Shown here one piece after another: positions 35,832 through 48,661 of a stretch of 64,000 nucleotides of DNA. The notes beneath the pieces are model-generated. The model made no database searches. It was given only the letters and a program-made list of their open reading frames with translations, and was not told the DNA's origin. Source of the stretch: Pseudomonas sp. NC02 (GTDB lineage: Bacteria; Pseudomonadota; Gammaproteobacteria; Pseudomonadales; Pseudomonadaceae). The translations under genes and the position numbers were made by a program. The stretch is taken from the NCBI RefSeq assembly GCF_002874965.1, contig NZ_CP025624.1, positions 4,278,001 to 4,342,000 on the forward strand, read 5' to 3'. Position 1 is the stretch's first letter, and each line of letters begins with the position of its first letter.

Positions 35832-38240
35832 TCAGTCACGCATCTGCGCTGGCGCAATCACTTCGCGCGAGCCGTTGGTGTTCATCGAGGTGACCACGCC
35901 GGCCATTTCCATGGCTTCGATCATGCGGGCAGCGCGGTTGTAGCCAATCTTCAGCTTGCGCTGTACGGCGGAGATCGAGGCGCGGCGGCTTTCAAGCACG
36001 AACTGCACCGCTTCGTCGTAGAGCGCATCGGTCTCGGCATCATCGTCGCCACCGCCGCTGCCACCGTCGAAGCCGCTGCCGGCCTCTTCGACGCCGGCGA
36101 GGATGTCGTCGTTGTATTCCGGGGCGCCACGCAGTTTCCAGGCTTCCACCACACGGTGCACCTCATCGTCGGAGACGAACGCGCCGTGGACACGGATCGG
36201 CAAACTGGTGCCCGGCGGCATGTAGAGCATGTCACCGTGGCCCAGCAGTTGCTCGGCGCCGCCCTGGTCGATGATGGTCCGGGAATCGATCTTGCTCGAC
36301 ACCTGGAACGCCATGCGGGTCGGGATGTTGGCCTTGATCAGGCCGGTGATCACGTCCACCGACGGACGCTGGGTCGCGAGGATCAAGTGGATCCCAGCGG
36401 CCCGCGCCTTCTGGGCGATACGGGCGATCAGCTCTTCGACCTTCTTGCCGACGATCATCATCATGTCGGCAAATTCGTCGACCACCACCACGATGGTCGG
36501 CAATTTGGTCAACAGCGGCGCTTCGTCGTGGATGCTTTCGCGCTTGTACAACGGGTCGGTCAGCGGCGTGCCGGCGTCCTGGGCTTCCTTGACCTTGGCG
36601 TTGAAGCCCGACAGGTTACGCACACCCATCTTCGCCATCAGCTTGTAGCGCCGTTCCATCTCGGCAACGCTCCAGCGCAGGGCGTTCGCCGCATCCTTCA
36701 TGTCGGTCACCACCGGGCACAACAGGTGTGGAATGCCTTCGTAGATCGACAGCTCAAGCATTTTCGGGTCGATCATGATCAGCTTGGCGTCATCCGGGCC
36801 CGACTTGAACAGGATCGACAGGATCATCGCGTTCACACCCACCGACTTACCGGAACCGGTGGTACCGGCGACCAGCAAGTGAGGCATTTTCGCCAGGTCG
36901 GTGATCACCGGCTTGCCGCCGATGTCGTGGCCCAGGGCCAGGGTGACCGGCGACTTGAAGTTGTCGTACTCCGGGGTCGACAGCACTTCGGAGAAGCGCA
37001 CGATCTGCCGGTCTTCGTTGGGAATCTCGATACCGACGGTGGTCTTGCCCGGAATCACTTCCACCACCCGCACGCTGGTCACGGCCAGCGAACGCGCCAG
37101 ATCCTTGGCCAGGTTGGAAATGCGGCTGACCTTGACGCCGGCAGCCGGCTGGATTTCGTAGCGGGTAATCACCGGGCCCGGGTGGATCGAATCCACCGAG
37201 ACTTCGACGCCGAATTCCTTGAGCTTGATTTCCAGCAGGTGGCCGACGGCCGCCAGGGATTCAGGGGAATAATTGAGCTGTTTCTTTTCCGCAGGATCAA
37301 GAATCGAGATCGGCGGCAAGGTGCCTTCCACGGCGCTGTCGACAAACAACGGCGCCTGTTTCTCTTTCTGCACGCGGTGGCTCGGCTCGGGGGCCTTCGG
37401 CGGCGCAGGGGCAATCACCGGCGGCACTTGCTTCTCGCGGTCCGACATGTGCTTGGTCAGGGCCTGCTCACGTTCGATCAGGCGTTCCTTGACCTTGGCC
37501 TGCTCACGCCGGTCCGGCGTGCTCGGGGCTACCACCTCGTTGACGCGGGTATCCACCTCGCGCAGTTGCGCAACCATGCGTTTGCGGTCCACCCGGGCCG
37601 ACCACCAGCGATTGGCCGCGCCCTGGAACAGTTCGAGCAGGTCGAGGGTGATCTTGCCGGTCACGTCCATGACCTTGAACCAGGACAGGTCGGTAAACAC
37701 GGTGAGGCCGAACAGGAACAGCGCAATAAACATCAGGGTGCTGCCCTGGATGTTCAGGGTCCTGCGGGCCAGATCGCCGAGGCTTTCGCCCAGAGCGCCG
37801 CCGGCACCGGCCGGCAGACCGGTAGGTGCATGGAAATGGATATGGGCCAGGGCCGCGCCGGACAACACCAGGAACACCAGGCCGATCAGGCGCCAGGAGA
37901 ACAGCCAGCCGCTCCATTGCCACGGCTCGTGACGCTGGCGGAAGATCTGCCAGGTCTTGATGGCCAGCAGCAACGGGAAGATGTAAGCGAAGTAACCCAG
38001 CACCATGAACAGGATGTCGGCGCTGTAGGAACCGGCCGGACCACCGAAGTTCTGCACGTCTTCGATCTTGCTGTTGTGGCTCCAGCCTGGATCGTCCTTG
38101 CCATAGGTGAGCAAGGCCATCATCAGGAACAGGCACAGCGCGCCGATGGCGATCAGTGCACCTTCCTTGAGTCGGTAGTGCAGGTGCTGGCGCCAGGCGG
38201 GCACGACTGCGGCTTTAGGTGTTGCGGCGGATTTCTTCAA
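35832..38240 (-). CDS. ftsK: DNA translocase FtsK
   Basis: An 802-residue protein starting at a TTG (38238-38240) with an AGGAAAAG site. It has four or five N-terminal membrane segments (about 20-190) that anchor it at the septum, a short linker (about 230-300) and the RecA-like motor with Walker [14 protein letters not shown] and Walker [14 protein letters not shown]. The C-terminal winged-helix gamma domain (about 740-802, [23 protein letters not shown]) reads polar KOPS sequences. FtsK moves chromosome ends to the dif site and activates XerCD. The linker is much shorter than in E. coli (1329 residues), as is usual in Pseudomonas. Confidence 0.96.
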   Translation of the reverse strand: MKKSAATPKAAVVPAWRQHLHYRLKEGALIAIGALCLFLMMALLTYGKDDPGWSHNSKIEDVQNFGGPAGSYSADILFMVLGYFAYIFPLLLAIKTWQIFRQRHEPWQWSGWLFSWRLIGLVFLVLSGAALAHIHFHAPTGLPAGAGGALGESLGDLARRTLNIQGSTLMFIALFLFGLTVFTDLSWFKVMDVTGKITLDLLELFQGAANRWWSARVDRKRMVAQLREVDTRVNEVVAPSTPDRREQAKVKERLIEREQALTKHMSDREKQVPPVIAPAPPKAPEPSHRVQKEKQAPLFVDSAVEGTLPPISILDPAEKKQLNYSPESLAAVGHLLEIKLKEFGVEVSVDSIHPGPVITRYEIQPAAGVKVSRISNLAKDLARSLAVTSVRVVEVIPGKTTVGIEIPNEDRQIVRFSEVLSTPEYDNFKSPVTLALGHDIGGKPVITDLAKMPHLLVAGTTGSGKSVGVNAMILSILFKSGPDDAKLIMIDPKMLELSIYEGIPHLLCPVVTDMKDAANALRWSVAEMERRYKLMAKMGVRNLSGFNAKVKEAQDAGTPLTDPLYKRESIHDEAPLLTKLPTIVVVVDEFADMMMIVGKKVEELIARIAQKARAAGIHLILATQRPSVDVITGLIKANIPTRMAFQVSSKIDSRTIIDQGGAEQLLGHGDMLYMPPGTSLPIRVHGAFVSDDEVHRVVEAWKLRGAPEYNDDILAGVEEAGSGFDGGSGGGDDDAETDALYDEAVQFVLESRRASISAVQRKLKIGYNRAARMIEAMEMAGVVTSMNTNGSREVIAPAQMRD

Positions 38241-38727
38241 AACGGGTCTTTTCCTGCGCCTTTAGCGCGTCCATCTGTTGAATGACTGCAAAACACTGCC
38301 CAATCCGGGCAGGTAAAAAATGAACGAGTGCCAGTGGAGCTACTTTTAACACCCTGCTACTGATTCATGAAACGGCGATAACGCCCCAATGGCCGCATTG
38401 TACGGGTTTGTGTGCGCGATGCCACGCACTTGGCCCTACGTTACACAGCATAGCCAATGTTCAATTTCATAACGTTCAATTTGAGCATGCATTGTCTTTA
38501 CTGACAAAGGCTTATGAGCTGTTTTTGCCAATCCAGGCTAGCTTACTGACCGACGTACGCGATTACGACCACGCCCCCGGCATAGAGTTGCAGAAACACC
38601 CGTTCATGCTTATCTGCACCGATCCCATGTTCGGGGTAGCCCCAGAGCGTTTCGTCGACAATAATCACAGTTCTTGCAACGGACAACATCGCCGTTACCG
38701 CCCTCCCCTTCCGTAAGCCTGGATGCC
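38241..38727. other. Intergenic region between ftsK and aat
   Basis: The 487 bases carry the divergent promoters of ftsK and aat, but I cannot point to clear -35/-10 boxes. An open frame at 38408-38716 has no recognisable product or ribosome site and is not called. A thioredoxin reductase gene, which I recall at this place in P. aeruginosa, is absent. Confidence 0.5.
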
Positions 38728-39408
38728 ATGCTGACCTGGTTACAACGCAACACCCTGACCTTCCCACCGCTGGCCAAGGCCATGCGCGAACCCAATGGCC
38801 TGCTCGCGGCCGGTGGCGACCTGTCGGCCGACCGCCTGATCCAGGCCTACCGCCACGGCTGCTTTCCCTGGTTCTCGGAAGGCCAGCCCATCCTCTGGTG
38901 GTCGCCCGACCCACGCACCGTACTCTTCCCCGATGAGCTGCACGTTTCCCGCAGCCTCGGCAAATTGTTGCGCCAGCAGCGTTACACAGTGACCTTCGAC
39001 CAGGACTTCGCTGCGGTCATCCAGGCGTGCGCGGCGCCGCGCAGTTATGCCGATGGCACCTGGATCACCGAAGCCATGCAGAACGCCTACCTGCAACTGC
39101 ACCAGCGCGGCTATGCGCATTCGGTGGAGGTGTGGGACGCGGGCGAACTGGTGGGCGGCCTGTACGGCCTGGCGATGGGCCAGTTGTTTTTCGGCGAGTC
39201 CATGTTCAGTCGCGCCGACAACGCCTCGAAATACGGCTTTGCCACCCTGGTTCGGCAACTACAGGCCTGGGGCTTTGTGCTGATCGACTGCCAGATGCCC
39301 ACCGATCACCTGCACAGCCTCGGCGCCCGCGCCATTCCCCGCAGCGACTTCGCCAACTACCTGCGCGACCATTTGGACCAAACCAGCTCTGCTCCGTGGG
39401 TTTCCTAG
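38728..39408 (+). CDS. aat: Leucyl/phenylalanyl-tRNA-protein transferase
   Basis: A 226-residue protein (ATG at 38728, [15 protein letters not shown]; the longer frame from 38674 is not typical). The signatures [48 protein letters not shown] and [27 protein letters not shown] are those of Aat. It adds Leu or Phe to proteins with N-terminal Arg or Lys, creating degradation signals read by ClpS and ClpAP, both encoded downstream. It is followed by bpt in the same direction. Confidence 0.95.
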   Translation: MLTWLQRNTLTFPPLAKAMREPNGLLAAGGDLSADRLIQAYRHGCFPWFSEGQPILWWSPDPRTVLFPDELHVSRSLGKLLRQQRYTVTFDQDFAAVIQACAAPRSYADGTWITEAMQNAYLQLHQRGYAHSVEVWDAGELVGGLYGLAMGQLFFGESMFSRADNASKYGFATLVRQLQAWGFVLIDCQMPTDHLHSLGARAIPRSDFANYLRDHLDQTSSAPWVS

Positions 39409-39463
39409 GCGACTTCCCCGCACCTGGCTTACACTTATTTCAAAGCTTATCCGAGGGTTGATC

Positions 39464-40171
39464 ATGACCGAGCTGGCGCGTTTGAAGTTTTATGCCACTC
39501 AACCCCACTCATGCAGCTATCTGCCCGATGAGCAGGCCACCACGCTGTTCCTCGACCCCAGCCAGCCGATGGACGTGCATGTGTATGCCGATTTGTCGGA
39601 AATGGGCTTCCGGCGCAGCGGCGACCACCTTTACCGGCCGCACTGCCAGAACTGCAACGCCTGCGTACCGGCGCGCATCCCGGTGGCGCAGTTCCTGCCG
39701 GACCGCAACCAGAAACGCATCCTGAAGCGCAACGCCGACCTGACCGTTACCGCCACCAAACCCGGCTTCAGCGAAGAATATTTCGACCTTTACCAACGCT
39801 ACATCGAACAGCGCCACGCCGACGGCGACATGTTCCCGCCCAGCCGCGACCAGTTTTCCACCTTCCTGGTGCGCGACCTGCCCTTCTCGCGCTTCTATGA
39901 GTTTCGGCTCGAGGGACGACTGGTGGCGGTCGCCGTGACTGACCTGCTGCCCAATGGCCTGTCGGCGGTCTACACCTTTTATGAGCCCGCCGAGGAACGG
40001 CGCAGCCTGGGACGCTTTGCGATCCTGTGGCAGATCGGTGAAGCCTTGCGCCTGGAATTGGAGGCGGTGTACCTCGGATACTGGATAAAAAACTGCAAAA
40101 AGATGAACTACAAGACCCAATATCGGCCCATTGAGCTGCTAATTAACCAAAGATGGGTCACGTTGAACTAG
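39464..40171 (+). CDS. bpt: Leucyl-tRNA-protein transferase Bpt/Ate
   Basis: A 235-residue protein (ATG at 39464 with GAGGG six bases upstream). It has the Cys-rich N-terminal block ([15 protein letters not shown]) and [15 protein letters not shown], then the transferase core [13 protein letters not shown] and [18 protein letters not shown]. Bpt-type enzymes attach Leu to N-terminal Asp or Glu and feed the ClpS/ClpAP pathway. It is often annotated arginyltransferase because of the eukaryotic Ate1 relationship. It sits between aat and infA. Confidence 0.94.
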
Positions 40172-40271
40172 AACCTCTTGGCTTAAACACCCTTTTTCGG
40201 GCACAATGCACGCCGCTTTTGCCTGGCGCAGTTGCACCGGGCCATTCACTGGATACCGAGGGCTTTACTGC

Positions 40272-40490
40272 ATGTCGAAAGAAGACAGCTTCGAAATGGA
40301 AGGCACTGTCGTCGACACCCTGCCCAACACCATGTTTCGTGTGGAGTTGGAAAATGGGCACGTCGTAACCGCGCATATCTCCGGCAAGATGCGCAAGAAC
40401 TACATTCGTATTCTTACCGGTGACAAAGTGCGCGTCGAACTGACGCCCTATGACCTGAGCAAAGGGCGCATCACTTACCGCGCCCGTTAA
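40272..40490 (+). CDS. infA: Translation initiation factor IF-1
   Basis: A 72-residue S1/OB-fold protein ([20 protein letters not shown] to KGRITYRAR), the standard length and sequence of IF-1. It binds the A site of the 30S subunit with IF-2 and IF-3. The longer frame from 40206 is rejected. A strong terminator follows immediately. Confidence 0.98.
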
Positions 40491-40505
40491 TCAAGTCAAT
40501 ACAAA

Positions 40506-40531
40506 ACGCCCGGTTATGCCGGGCGTTTTTG
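40506..40531 (+). terminator. Intrinsic terminator after infA
   Basis: ACGCCCGG (40506-40513) pairs with CCGGGCGT (40519-40526), followed by TTTT. Confidence 0.92.
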
Positions 40532-40566
40532 TGTGCGCGCGATTTACCTGAAACCAGCAATCCCTT

Positions 40567-40654
40567 GTGGGAGCGGGCTTGCTCGCGAATGCGGCATATC
40601 AGTCACTGACTGTGTCGACTGGCACACCGCATTCGCGAGCAAGCCCGCTCCCAC
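40567..40654. repeat. REPIN (inverted REP doublet, GCGGGCTTGCTCGCGAA type)
   Basis: GTGGGAGCGGGCTTGCTCGC faces GCGAGCAAGCCCGCTCCCAC. It lies between the convergent infA and clpA transcripts. Confidence 0.9.
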
Positions 40655-40682
40655 ATTTGATCTGCATCGGTTTCAAGACAGC

Positions 40683-40708
40683 AAAAAGGCGCCTCTCGGC
40701 GCCTTTTT
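40683..40708. terminator. Bidirectional terminator at the clpA 3' end
   Basis: AAAAAGGCGCC, loop TCTC, GGCGCCTTTTT: a perfect stem with T-runs on both strands, 19 bases from the clpA stop. Confidence 0.92.
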
Positions 40709-40726
40709 GTTTTGTTGCGTCAGCTA

Positions 40727-42997
40727 TCAGGCCATTTCAGCCGTGGTTTCGAAGTCGAAGGTCAACTCGCCGTCCTTCAGATCGATATGCACCACGCCAC
40801 CATGGTCTGCCAGTTCGCCGAACAGGATCTCTTCCGCCAGTGGGCGCTTGATCTTGTCCTGGATCAGGCGAGCCATTGGCCGAGCGCCCATTGCCGCGTC
40901 GTAGCCACCTTCCGCCAGCCAGTTGCGCGCCGCGTCCGAGACTTCCAGCTGCACGCGCTTGTCTTCCAACTGCGCCTGGAGCTCGGTGAGGAACTTGTCC
41001 ACCACGCTTTTGATGACCTCATGGCTGAGGCGACCAAACTGGATGATGGTGTCCAGGCGGTTGCGGAATTCCGGCGTGAAACTCTTCTTGATCACTTCCA
41101 TGGCGTCGGAAGAGTGATCCTGATGAGTAAAGCCAATGGAAGCCCGCGCGGCCGTTTCGGCACCGGCATTGGTGGTCATGATCACGATCACGTTGCGGAA
41201 GTCCGCCTTGCGCCCGTTGTTGTCGGTCAGGGTGCCGTGGTCCATGACCTGCAACAGCAGGTTGAAGACTTCCGGGTGCGCCTTCTCGATTTCATCGAGC
41301 AGCAGCACGCAATGTGGCTGCTTGGTGATCGCCTCGGTCAACAGGCCGCCCTGGTCGAAGCCGACATAGCCCGGAGGCGCACCGATCAGGCGCGACACGG
41401 TGTGACGCTCCATGTACTCGGACATGTCGAAACGCACCAGCTCGATCCCCATGGCCTTGGCCAATTGCCGCGCCGCTTCGGTCTTGCCGACGCCGGTAGG
41501 CCCGGCGAACAGGAACGAACCGACCGGCTTGTCCGGCGACTTGAGGCCAGCGCGGGACAGCTTGATCGCGGTGGACAGCGAGTCGATGGCTGCATCCTGA
41601 CCAAACACGGTCAGCTTGAGGTCGCGCTCCAGGTTACGCAGCAGCTCCCGATCGGAGGTGTTGACGTGTTTTGGCGGAATCCGCGCGATCTTCGCCACGA
41701 TATCCTCGACCTGAGGCACGTCGATGCGTTTCACACGCTTCTCTACCGGCTGCAGGCGCTGGTAGGCACCCGCCTCGTCGATCACGTCGATGGCCTTGTC
41801 CGGCATGTGCCGGTCATTGATGTAGCGCGATGCCAGCTCGGCGGCTGCACGCAGCGCCTCATCGGTGTACTCGATGCCATGGTGCGCTTCAAAGCGCCCC
41901 TTGAGCCCGCGCAGGATGCCAATGGTGTCTTCTACCGAAGGCTCGGACACATCCACTTTCTGGAAGCGGCGCGCCAGGGCACGGTCTTTTTCGAAGATCC
42001 CGCGGAATTCCTGGAACGTGGTCGAACCGATGCAACGGATATCGCCCGAAGACAGCAGCGGCTTGAGCAGGTTCGACGCATCCATCACGCCACCGGAAGC
42101 AGCACCGGCACCGATGATGGTGTGGATTTCGTCAATGAACAGGATCGCCTGCGGGCGTTTTTTCAGCTCGCCGAGCAACGCCTTGAAGCGCTTCTCGAAA
42201 TCGCCACGGTACTTGGTCCCGGCGAGCAATGCGCCCAGGTCAAGGGAGTAGACGACGCTGTTGGCCAGCAGGTCGGGCACCTGGTTATCAACAATGCGTT
42301 TGGCCAGGCCTTCGGCAATCGCGGTTTTACCCACGCCTGCCTCACCGACCAACAACGGGTTGTTCTTGCGGCGACGCGCCAGGATCTGCGCCACGCGCTC
42401 AACTTCCAGCTCACGCCCCACCAGCGGATCGATCCGCCCCTGGCGCGCCAGTTCGTTGAGGTTGCTGGCATAAGCGTCCAGCGGGTTGCTCGAAGAAGAA
42501 GACTCACCGCCCTCGTCATCCTGCATATCCTGCTCACCTTCCGAGTGATCGCCATGCCCCGGCACCTTGGAAATGCCATGGGCGATGTAGTTGACGACAT
42601 CAATACGGGCAACGCTTTGCTGCTTGAGCAGGAACACAGCCTGGCTTTCCTGCTCGCTGAAGATCGCCACGAGCACATTGGCCCCTGTGACTTCGCGCTT
42701 GCCGGAGCTCTGTACGTGGAAAACGGCACGCTGCAGTACCCGCTGGAAGCCCAGGGTTGGCTGGGTCTCGCGGTCCTCGTCATGAACGGGGATCAACGGC
42801 GTGGTGGAGTCGATAAACTCCTGCAGGTCATGCTTGAGTTTGTCGAGATTGGCACCACACGCACGCAGTACGGTGGCGGCAGCTTCGTTATCCAAAAGTG
42901 CCAGCAGCAGGTGTTCGACGGTCATGAATTCATGACGCTTCGAACGGGCCTCCTTGAAGGCAAGATTGAGGGTGACTTCGAGCTCGCGGTTTAACAT
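40727..42997 (-). CDS. clpA: ATP-dependent Clp protease ATP-binding subunit ClpA
   Basis: A 756-residue HSP100 unfoldase. The N-terminal repeat domain that binds ClpS (residues about 1-140, [15 protein letters not shown]) is followed by two AAA+ modules with Walker [16 protein letters not shown] (about 213) and [15 protein letters not shown] (about 495). The IGF/IGL loop that docks ClpP is represented by ASIGFTHQD. ClpA with ClpP degrades N-end-rule and ssrA-tagged proteins. It lies 29 bases after clpS on the same strand. Confidence 0.97.
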   Translation of the reverse strand: MLNRELEVTLNLAFKEARSKRHEFMTVEHLLLALLDNEAAATVLRACGANLDKLKHDLQEFIDSTTPLIPVHDEDRETQPTLGFQRVLQRAVFHVQSSGKREVTGANVLVAIFSEQESQAVFLLKQQSVARIDVVNYIAHGISKVPGHGDHSEGEQDMQDDEGGESSSSSNPLDAYASNLNELARQGRIDPLVGRELEVERVAQILARRRKNNPLLVGEAGVGKTAIAEGLAKRIVDNQVPDLLANSVVYSLDLGALLAGTKYRGDFEKRFKALLGELKKRPQAILFIDEIHTIIGAGAASGGVMDASNLLKPLLSSGDIRCIGSTTFQEFRGIFEKDRALARRFQKVDVSEPSVEDTIGILRGLKGRFEAHHGIEYTDEALRAAAELASRYINDRHMPDKAIDVIDEAGAYQRLQPVEKRVKRIDVPQVEDIVAKIARIPPKHVNTSDRELLRNLERDLKLTVFGQDAAIDSLSTAIKLSRAGLKSPDKPVGSFLFAGPTGVGKTEAARQLAKAMGIELVRFDMSEYMERHTVSRLIGAPPGYVGFDQGGLLTEAITKQPHCVLLLDEIEKAHPEVFNLLLQVMDHGTLTDNNGRKADFRNVIVIMTTNAGAETAARASIGFTHQDHSSDAMEVIKKSFTPEFRNRLDTIIQFGRLSHEVIKSVVDKFLTELQAQLEDKRVQLEVSDAARNWLAEGGYDAAMGARPMARLIQDKIKRPLAEEILFGELADHGGVVHIDLKDGELTFDFETTAEMA

Positions 42998-43026
42998 AGC
43001 TTCACCTCATACCCAAGTGGTCGGAG

Positions 43027-43395
43027 TTAACCGTCCTTCTCGATTTCACAGAGTAGCGGATGCTGGCTTTCCCTGGCGTACTGGTTGACCTGCATGGCCT
43101 TTGTCTCGGCGATGTCGCGGGTAAACACTCCACATACTGCCCGTCCTTCTGTGTGAACGGCCAGCATTACCTTGGTCGCCAACTCGCGGTTCAGGTTAAA
43201 AAACACCTCGAGTACTTCGACGACGAAATCCATCGGTGTGTAGTCATCATTGAACAAAACCACCTTGTACATCGGCGGCGCCTGTAAAGCAGGCTTGGCC
43301 TCCTGGACAGCAATGCCTGCAGAACCGTCGTCGTCTTCTTGATGATCCGGGCGATCCTGATTGAATGTTAGTCGAATCTGGCTGATTGCATGCAT
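43027..43395 (-). CDS. clpS: ATP-dependent Clp protease adaptor ClpS
   Basis: A 122-residue protein with a flexible N-terminal tail ([15 protein letters not shown]) and the ClpS core: [24 protein letters not shown] and [23 protein letters not shown], which form the N-degron pocket (Asp, Asp, Met, His). It presents proteins with N-terminal Leu, Phe, Trp or Tyr to ClpA. Aat and Bpt, which create such N-termini, are encoded in the same neighbourhood. Confidence 0.96.
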   Translation of the reverse strand: MHAISQIRLTFNQDRPDHQEDDDGSAGIAVQEAKPALQAPPMYKVVLFNDDYTPMDFVVEVLEVFFNLNRELATKVMLAVHTEGRAVCGVFTRDIAETKAMQVNQYARESQHPLLCEIEKDG

Positions 43396-43619
43396 GGAAA
43401 GAAAGGTTCGTCAGTGGTTCAAATACAGTGGTGGGGGCGACCTGTCAGAATTTCAACTCTGACCGACTGGTCGCCTTGACTATCGGCAAATCAGTGTTAC
43501 AACCAATAGAACCCACAGTGGGTAAAAAAGGTCCGCGCAGTCAACCTTATTTATTCGGGTTAGGACGGATAAACTGGATGATACTCCAGTGATGGAGTCT
43601 GGTGCAGAGGGATATGGGC

Positions 43620-43880
43620 ATGGCGAGCGGTAAGGTCAAGTGGTTCAACAATGCCAAGGGTTACGGCTTCATCAACGAAGACGACAAGACTGACGACCTA
43701 TTTGCGCATTACTCGGCTATCCAAATGGATGGCTACAAGACACTAAAGGCAGGGCAACCGGTTTCCTTCGACATCATTCAGGGACCCAAGGGCTTGCACG
43801 CAGTGAATATCAGCGCTCCAGTCAGCGCCACTACCCCCAAAGAGGGCGTCGCTCAAAAATCAAAAAGACAACTGGCCTGA
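43620..43880 (+). CDS. cspD: Cold-shock-domain protein CspD
   Basis: An 86-residue protein (ATG 43620 with GAGGG nine bases upstream; an ATG two codons earlier is possible). The cold-shock domain has RNP1 KGYGFI and RNP2-like DLFAHYSAIQ, then GQPVSFDIIQGPKGLHAVNI. E. coli CspD is a stationary-phase inhibitor of replication that binds single-stranded DNA; the position divergent from clpS is conserved. The C-terminal Lys-rich tail (AQKSKRQLA) is specific to Pseudomonas-type forms. Confidence 0.93.
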   Translation: MASGKVKWFNNAKGYGFINEDDKTDDLFAHYSAIQMDGYKTLKAGQPVSFDIIQGPKGLHAVNISAPVSATTPKEGVAQKSKRQLA

Positions 43881-43906
43881 TCAGCCACTGAGCAAACGCT
43901 CTAAAA

Positions 43907-43935
43907 AAAACCGGCCCATCAGGCCGGTTTTTTTA
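43907..43935. terminator. Bidirectional terminator between cspD and icd
   Basis: AACCGGCC (43909-43916) pairs with GGCCGGTT (43922-43929), flanked by A- and T-runs. Confidence 0.92.
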
Positions 43936-43950
43936 CGCCTCCGTATCAGC

Positions 43951-45207
43951 TTACATATGCGAAATCAGCGCATCCCCGAACGCCGACGACGACAGCAACT
44001 TGGCGCCGTCCATCAAGCGGTGGAAGTCATAGGTCACGGTCTTGGCCGAAATGGCGCCGTTGGTGCCCTTGATGATCAGGTCGGCCGCTTCGGTCCAGCC
44101 CATGTGGCGCAACATCATTTCCGCCGACAGGATCAGCGAACCCGGGTTGACCTGGTCCTTGCCGGCATACTTCGGCGCAGTACCGTGGGTGGCTTCGAAC
44201 ATCGCCACGGTGTCGGACAGGTTGGCGCCCGGCGCAATACCGATACCGCCCACTTCCGCCGCCAGGGCGTCGGACAGATAGTCACCGTTAAGGTTAAGGG
44301 TGGCGATCACGTCGTATTCGGCCGGGCGCAGCAGGATCTGCTGGAGCATGGCGTCGGCAATGGCGTCCTTGACCACCACATTCTTGCCGGTGCGCGGGTT
44401 CTTGAATTGCATCCACGGGCCGCCATCCAACAGGGTCGCACCGAACTCTTCGGCCGCCACTTCGTAGGCCCATTCCTTGAAGGCACCTTCGGTGAACTTC
44501 ATGATGTTGCCTTTGTGCACAATGGTCAGCGAGTCGCGGTCGTTATCCACGACATACTGCAAGGCCTTGCGCGCCAGGCGCTTGGTGCCTTCCAGGGACA
44601 CCGGCTTGATGCCGATCCCGCAGTTCTGGTCGAAACGGATCTTGGTGACGCCCATCTCTTCCTTCAGGAACTTGATGACCTTGATCGCTTCCGGGGAGCC
44701 GGCTTTCCACTCGATGCCGGCGTAAATATCCTCGGAGTTCTCGCGGAAGATGGTCATGTCCACATCGCCTGGCTTCTTGACCGGGCTTGGCACGCCTTCG
44801 AACCAGCGCACCGGGCGCAGGCACACATAAAGGTCGAGCTGTTGGCGCAGGGCAACGTTCAGCGAACGGATACCGCCACCGACTGGGGTGGTCAGCGGGC
44901 CCTTGATGGAAACCACGTAGTCCTTGACCGCATCCAGGGTTTCCTGGGGCAGCCAGGTGTCCTGGTCGTAAACCTGGGTGGCCTTTTCGCCGGCATACAC
45001 CTCCATCCAGGAGATTTTGCGCTTGCCGCCATAAGCCTTGTTAACAGCTGCATCGACCACCTTGATCATCACCGGGCTGATGTCGACGCCAATACCGTCA
45101 CCCTCGATGAAGGGGATGATCGGGTTGTCAGGAACATTGAGAGAATGGTCTGCATTGACGGTGATTTTGTCGCCGACTGCCGGAACCTGAATCTTCTTGT
45201 ATCCCAT
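43951..45207 (-). CDS. icd: NADP-dependent isocitrate dehydrogenase (homodimeric type)
   Basis: A 418-residue protein (ATG 45207 with GGAG upstream). It is of the E. coli Icd type: [11 protein letters not shown] contains S115, the equivalent of the phosphorylated serine controlled by AceK, and [20 protein letters not shown] and [13 protein letters not shown] are active-site blocks. It makes 2-oxoglutarate and NADPH in the TCA cycle. It diverges from idh, which encodes a structurally unrelated monomeric isocitrate dehydrogenase. Isocitrate lyase, the competing enzyme, is encoded at 55038. Confidence 0.97.
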   Translation of the reverse strand: MGYKKIQVPAVGDKITVNADHSLNVPDNPIIPFIEGDGIGVDISPVMIKVVDAAVNKAYGGKRKISWMEVYAGEKATQVYDQDTWLPQETLDAVKDYVVSIKGPLTTPVGGGIRSLNVALRQQLDLYVCLRPVRWFEGVPSPVKKPGDVDMTIFRENSEDIYAGIEWKAGSPEAIKVIKFLKEEMGVTKIRFDQNCGIGIKPVSLEGTKRLARKALQYVVDNDRDSLTIVHKGNIMKFTEGAFKEWAYEVAAEEFGATLLDGGPWMQFKNPRTGKNVVVKDAIADAMLQQILLRPAEYDVIATLNLNGDYLSDALAAEVGGIGIAPGANLSDTVAMFEATHGTAPKYAGKDQVNPGSLILSAEMMLRHMGWTEAADLIIKGTNGAISAKTVTYDFHRLMDGAKLLSSSAFGDALISHM

Positions 45208-45462
45208 GCTGAACTCCATCTATGGATTGAACATCTGGCTGCGTTCGAGCCTACTCCAGATAAATGAGGACTGAAACCTCAGGCCCTGCACATTTGCGTC
45301 GAAAACAGCATATTTAGCGGCCTACAAGCTTGAAAGCAAAGGGAAAAGCGCCAATCTTGAGCACATCATGCGACTTTAGGCGCAACCCGCTGCCTGCGAC
45401 CTTTAGACCAATGGACGACACACCTTTTGTATGAAGGCTCGGCGTAAGCATAGCGACCTATG

Positions 45463-45468
45463 TATAAT
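45463..45468 (+). promoter_or_regulatory. Consensus -10 box in the icd-idh divergent region
   Basis: A perfect TATAAT preceded by TG, 234 bases before the idh start, points to a promoter for idh with a long leader; the -35 is weak. The rest of the 494-base gap 45208-45701 shows no gene. Confidence 0.45.
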
Positions 45469-45629
45469 GCCGCCGCTGACCAAAGAGTCACGACGGCCGA
45501 CCGCTCTAGACAGACGCCCTCCGCCAGAAAAGCCGAGCTGCTACAGTAGCTCACCCGCTTGACGCTCGACTGATGCAACCCAACATCACCGCGAAGAAAC
45601 TTCGACATTTCGCTCATGGATGACTTTGA

Positions 45630-47927
<2,298 letters not shown>

Positions 47928-47948
47928 GGTTGTAAGGATGCAAAGAAG

Positions 47949-47976
47949 CCCCGGCCCTGTGCCGGGGTTTCTGTTT
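47949..47976 (+). terminator. Intrinsic terminator after idh
   Basis: CCCCGG (47949-47954) pairs with CCGGGG (47962-47967), followed by TTTCTGTTT. Confidence 0.8.
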
Positions 47977-48015
47977 CTGGACATGGCGCTTTTATTGAAG
48001 AAACCCAATCAAAAT

Positions 48016-48102
48016 GTGGGAGCGGGCTTGCTCGCGAATGCGGTGGATCAGTCAATACCTCTTTAACTGACACGCCGTATTCGCGAGCAAGCCCGCTCCC
48101 AC
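48016..48102. repeat. REPIN (inverted REP doublet, GCGGGCTTGCTCGCGAA type)
   Basis: GTGGGAGCGGGCTTGCTCGC faces its complement ending CCCGCTCCCAC at 48102. Confidence 0.9.
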
Positions 48103-48155
48103 ACTGAATGCAATCGCGCCTGAAGACAGCGTTACACCTTGAATCGAGGCACTTT

Positions 48156-48602
48156 ATGACCTGGCTACCTCACATCACCGTCGCCACCATCGTCGAAGAC
48201 AACGGCCGCTTCCTGATGGTCGAAGAACTCAAGGGCGGCCGCGCCGTGCTCAACCAGCCCGCCGGCCACCTCGACCCGAACGAAACCCTGACCGAGGCCG
48301 CCGTGCGCGAAACCCTCGAAGAGACCGGCTGGGACGTCGAAGCCACCGGGATTGTCGGGATTTACCTGTACACCGCTCCCAGCAATGGCGTGACCTATCA
48401 GCGCGTATGCTTCATCGCCAAGGCCCTGCAACACCACCCGGACTACCCACTGGACGACGGTATTCTGCGCGCCCGCTGGCTGACCCGTGACGAATTGATG
48501 GCCCTGCGCGAAGACTGGCGCAGCGAGCTGATCATCCGCTGCATCGACGATTATCTGGCCGGCCAGCGCCACAGCCTCGAATTGATCCGCCCTTCTCTTT
48601 AG
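48156..48602 (+). CDS. nudJ: Nudix hydrolase NudJ
   Basis: A 148-residue Nudix enzyme; the ATG at 48156 (MTWLPHITVATIVEDNG) is the family start. The full Nudix box GHLDPNETLTEAAVRETLEETGW spans residues 37-59 and binds the metal ions. NudJ (YmfB) of E. coli hydrolyses thiamin pyrophosphates and nucleotide phosphates. The order nudJ-mnmA-hflD-purB is the same as in E. coli. Confidence 0.92.
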   Translation: MTWLPHITVATIVEDNGRFLMVEELKGGRAVLNQPAGHLDPNETLTEAAVRETLEETGWDVEATGIVGIYLYTAPSNGVTYQRVCFIAKALQHHPDYPLDDGILRARWLTRDELMALREDWRSELIIRCIDDYLAGQRHSLELIRPSL

Positions 48603-48661
48603 CCTTGCAGACGCGAGCCTGCTAGAATCGCGTCCTTTTTAAAGACTCCCGTTGAAATCCT

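Noticed and set aside
36156..38285. 709-codon plus-strand open frame
   Set aside because: Antisense of ftsK, whose motor and membrane motifs are unambiguous.
38408..38716. 102-codon frame in the ftsK-aat gap
   Set aside because: No ribosome site, composition unlike a protein, no family.
40712..42994. 760-codon plus-strand open frame
   Set aside because: Antisense of clpA.
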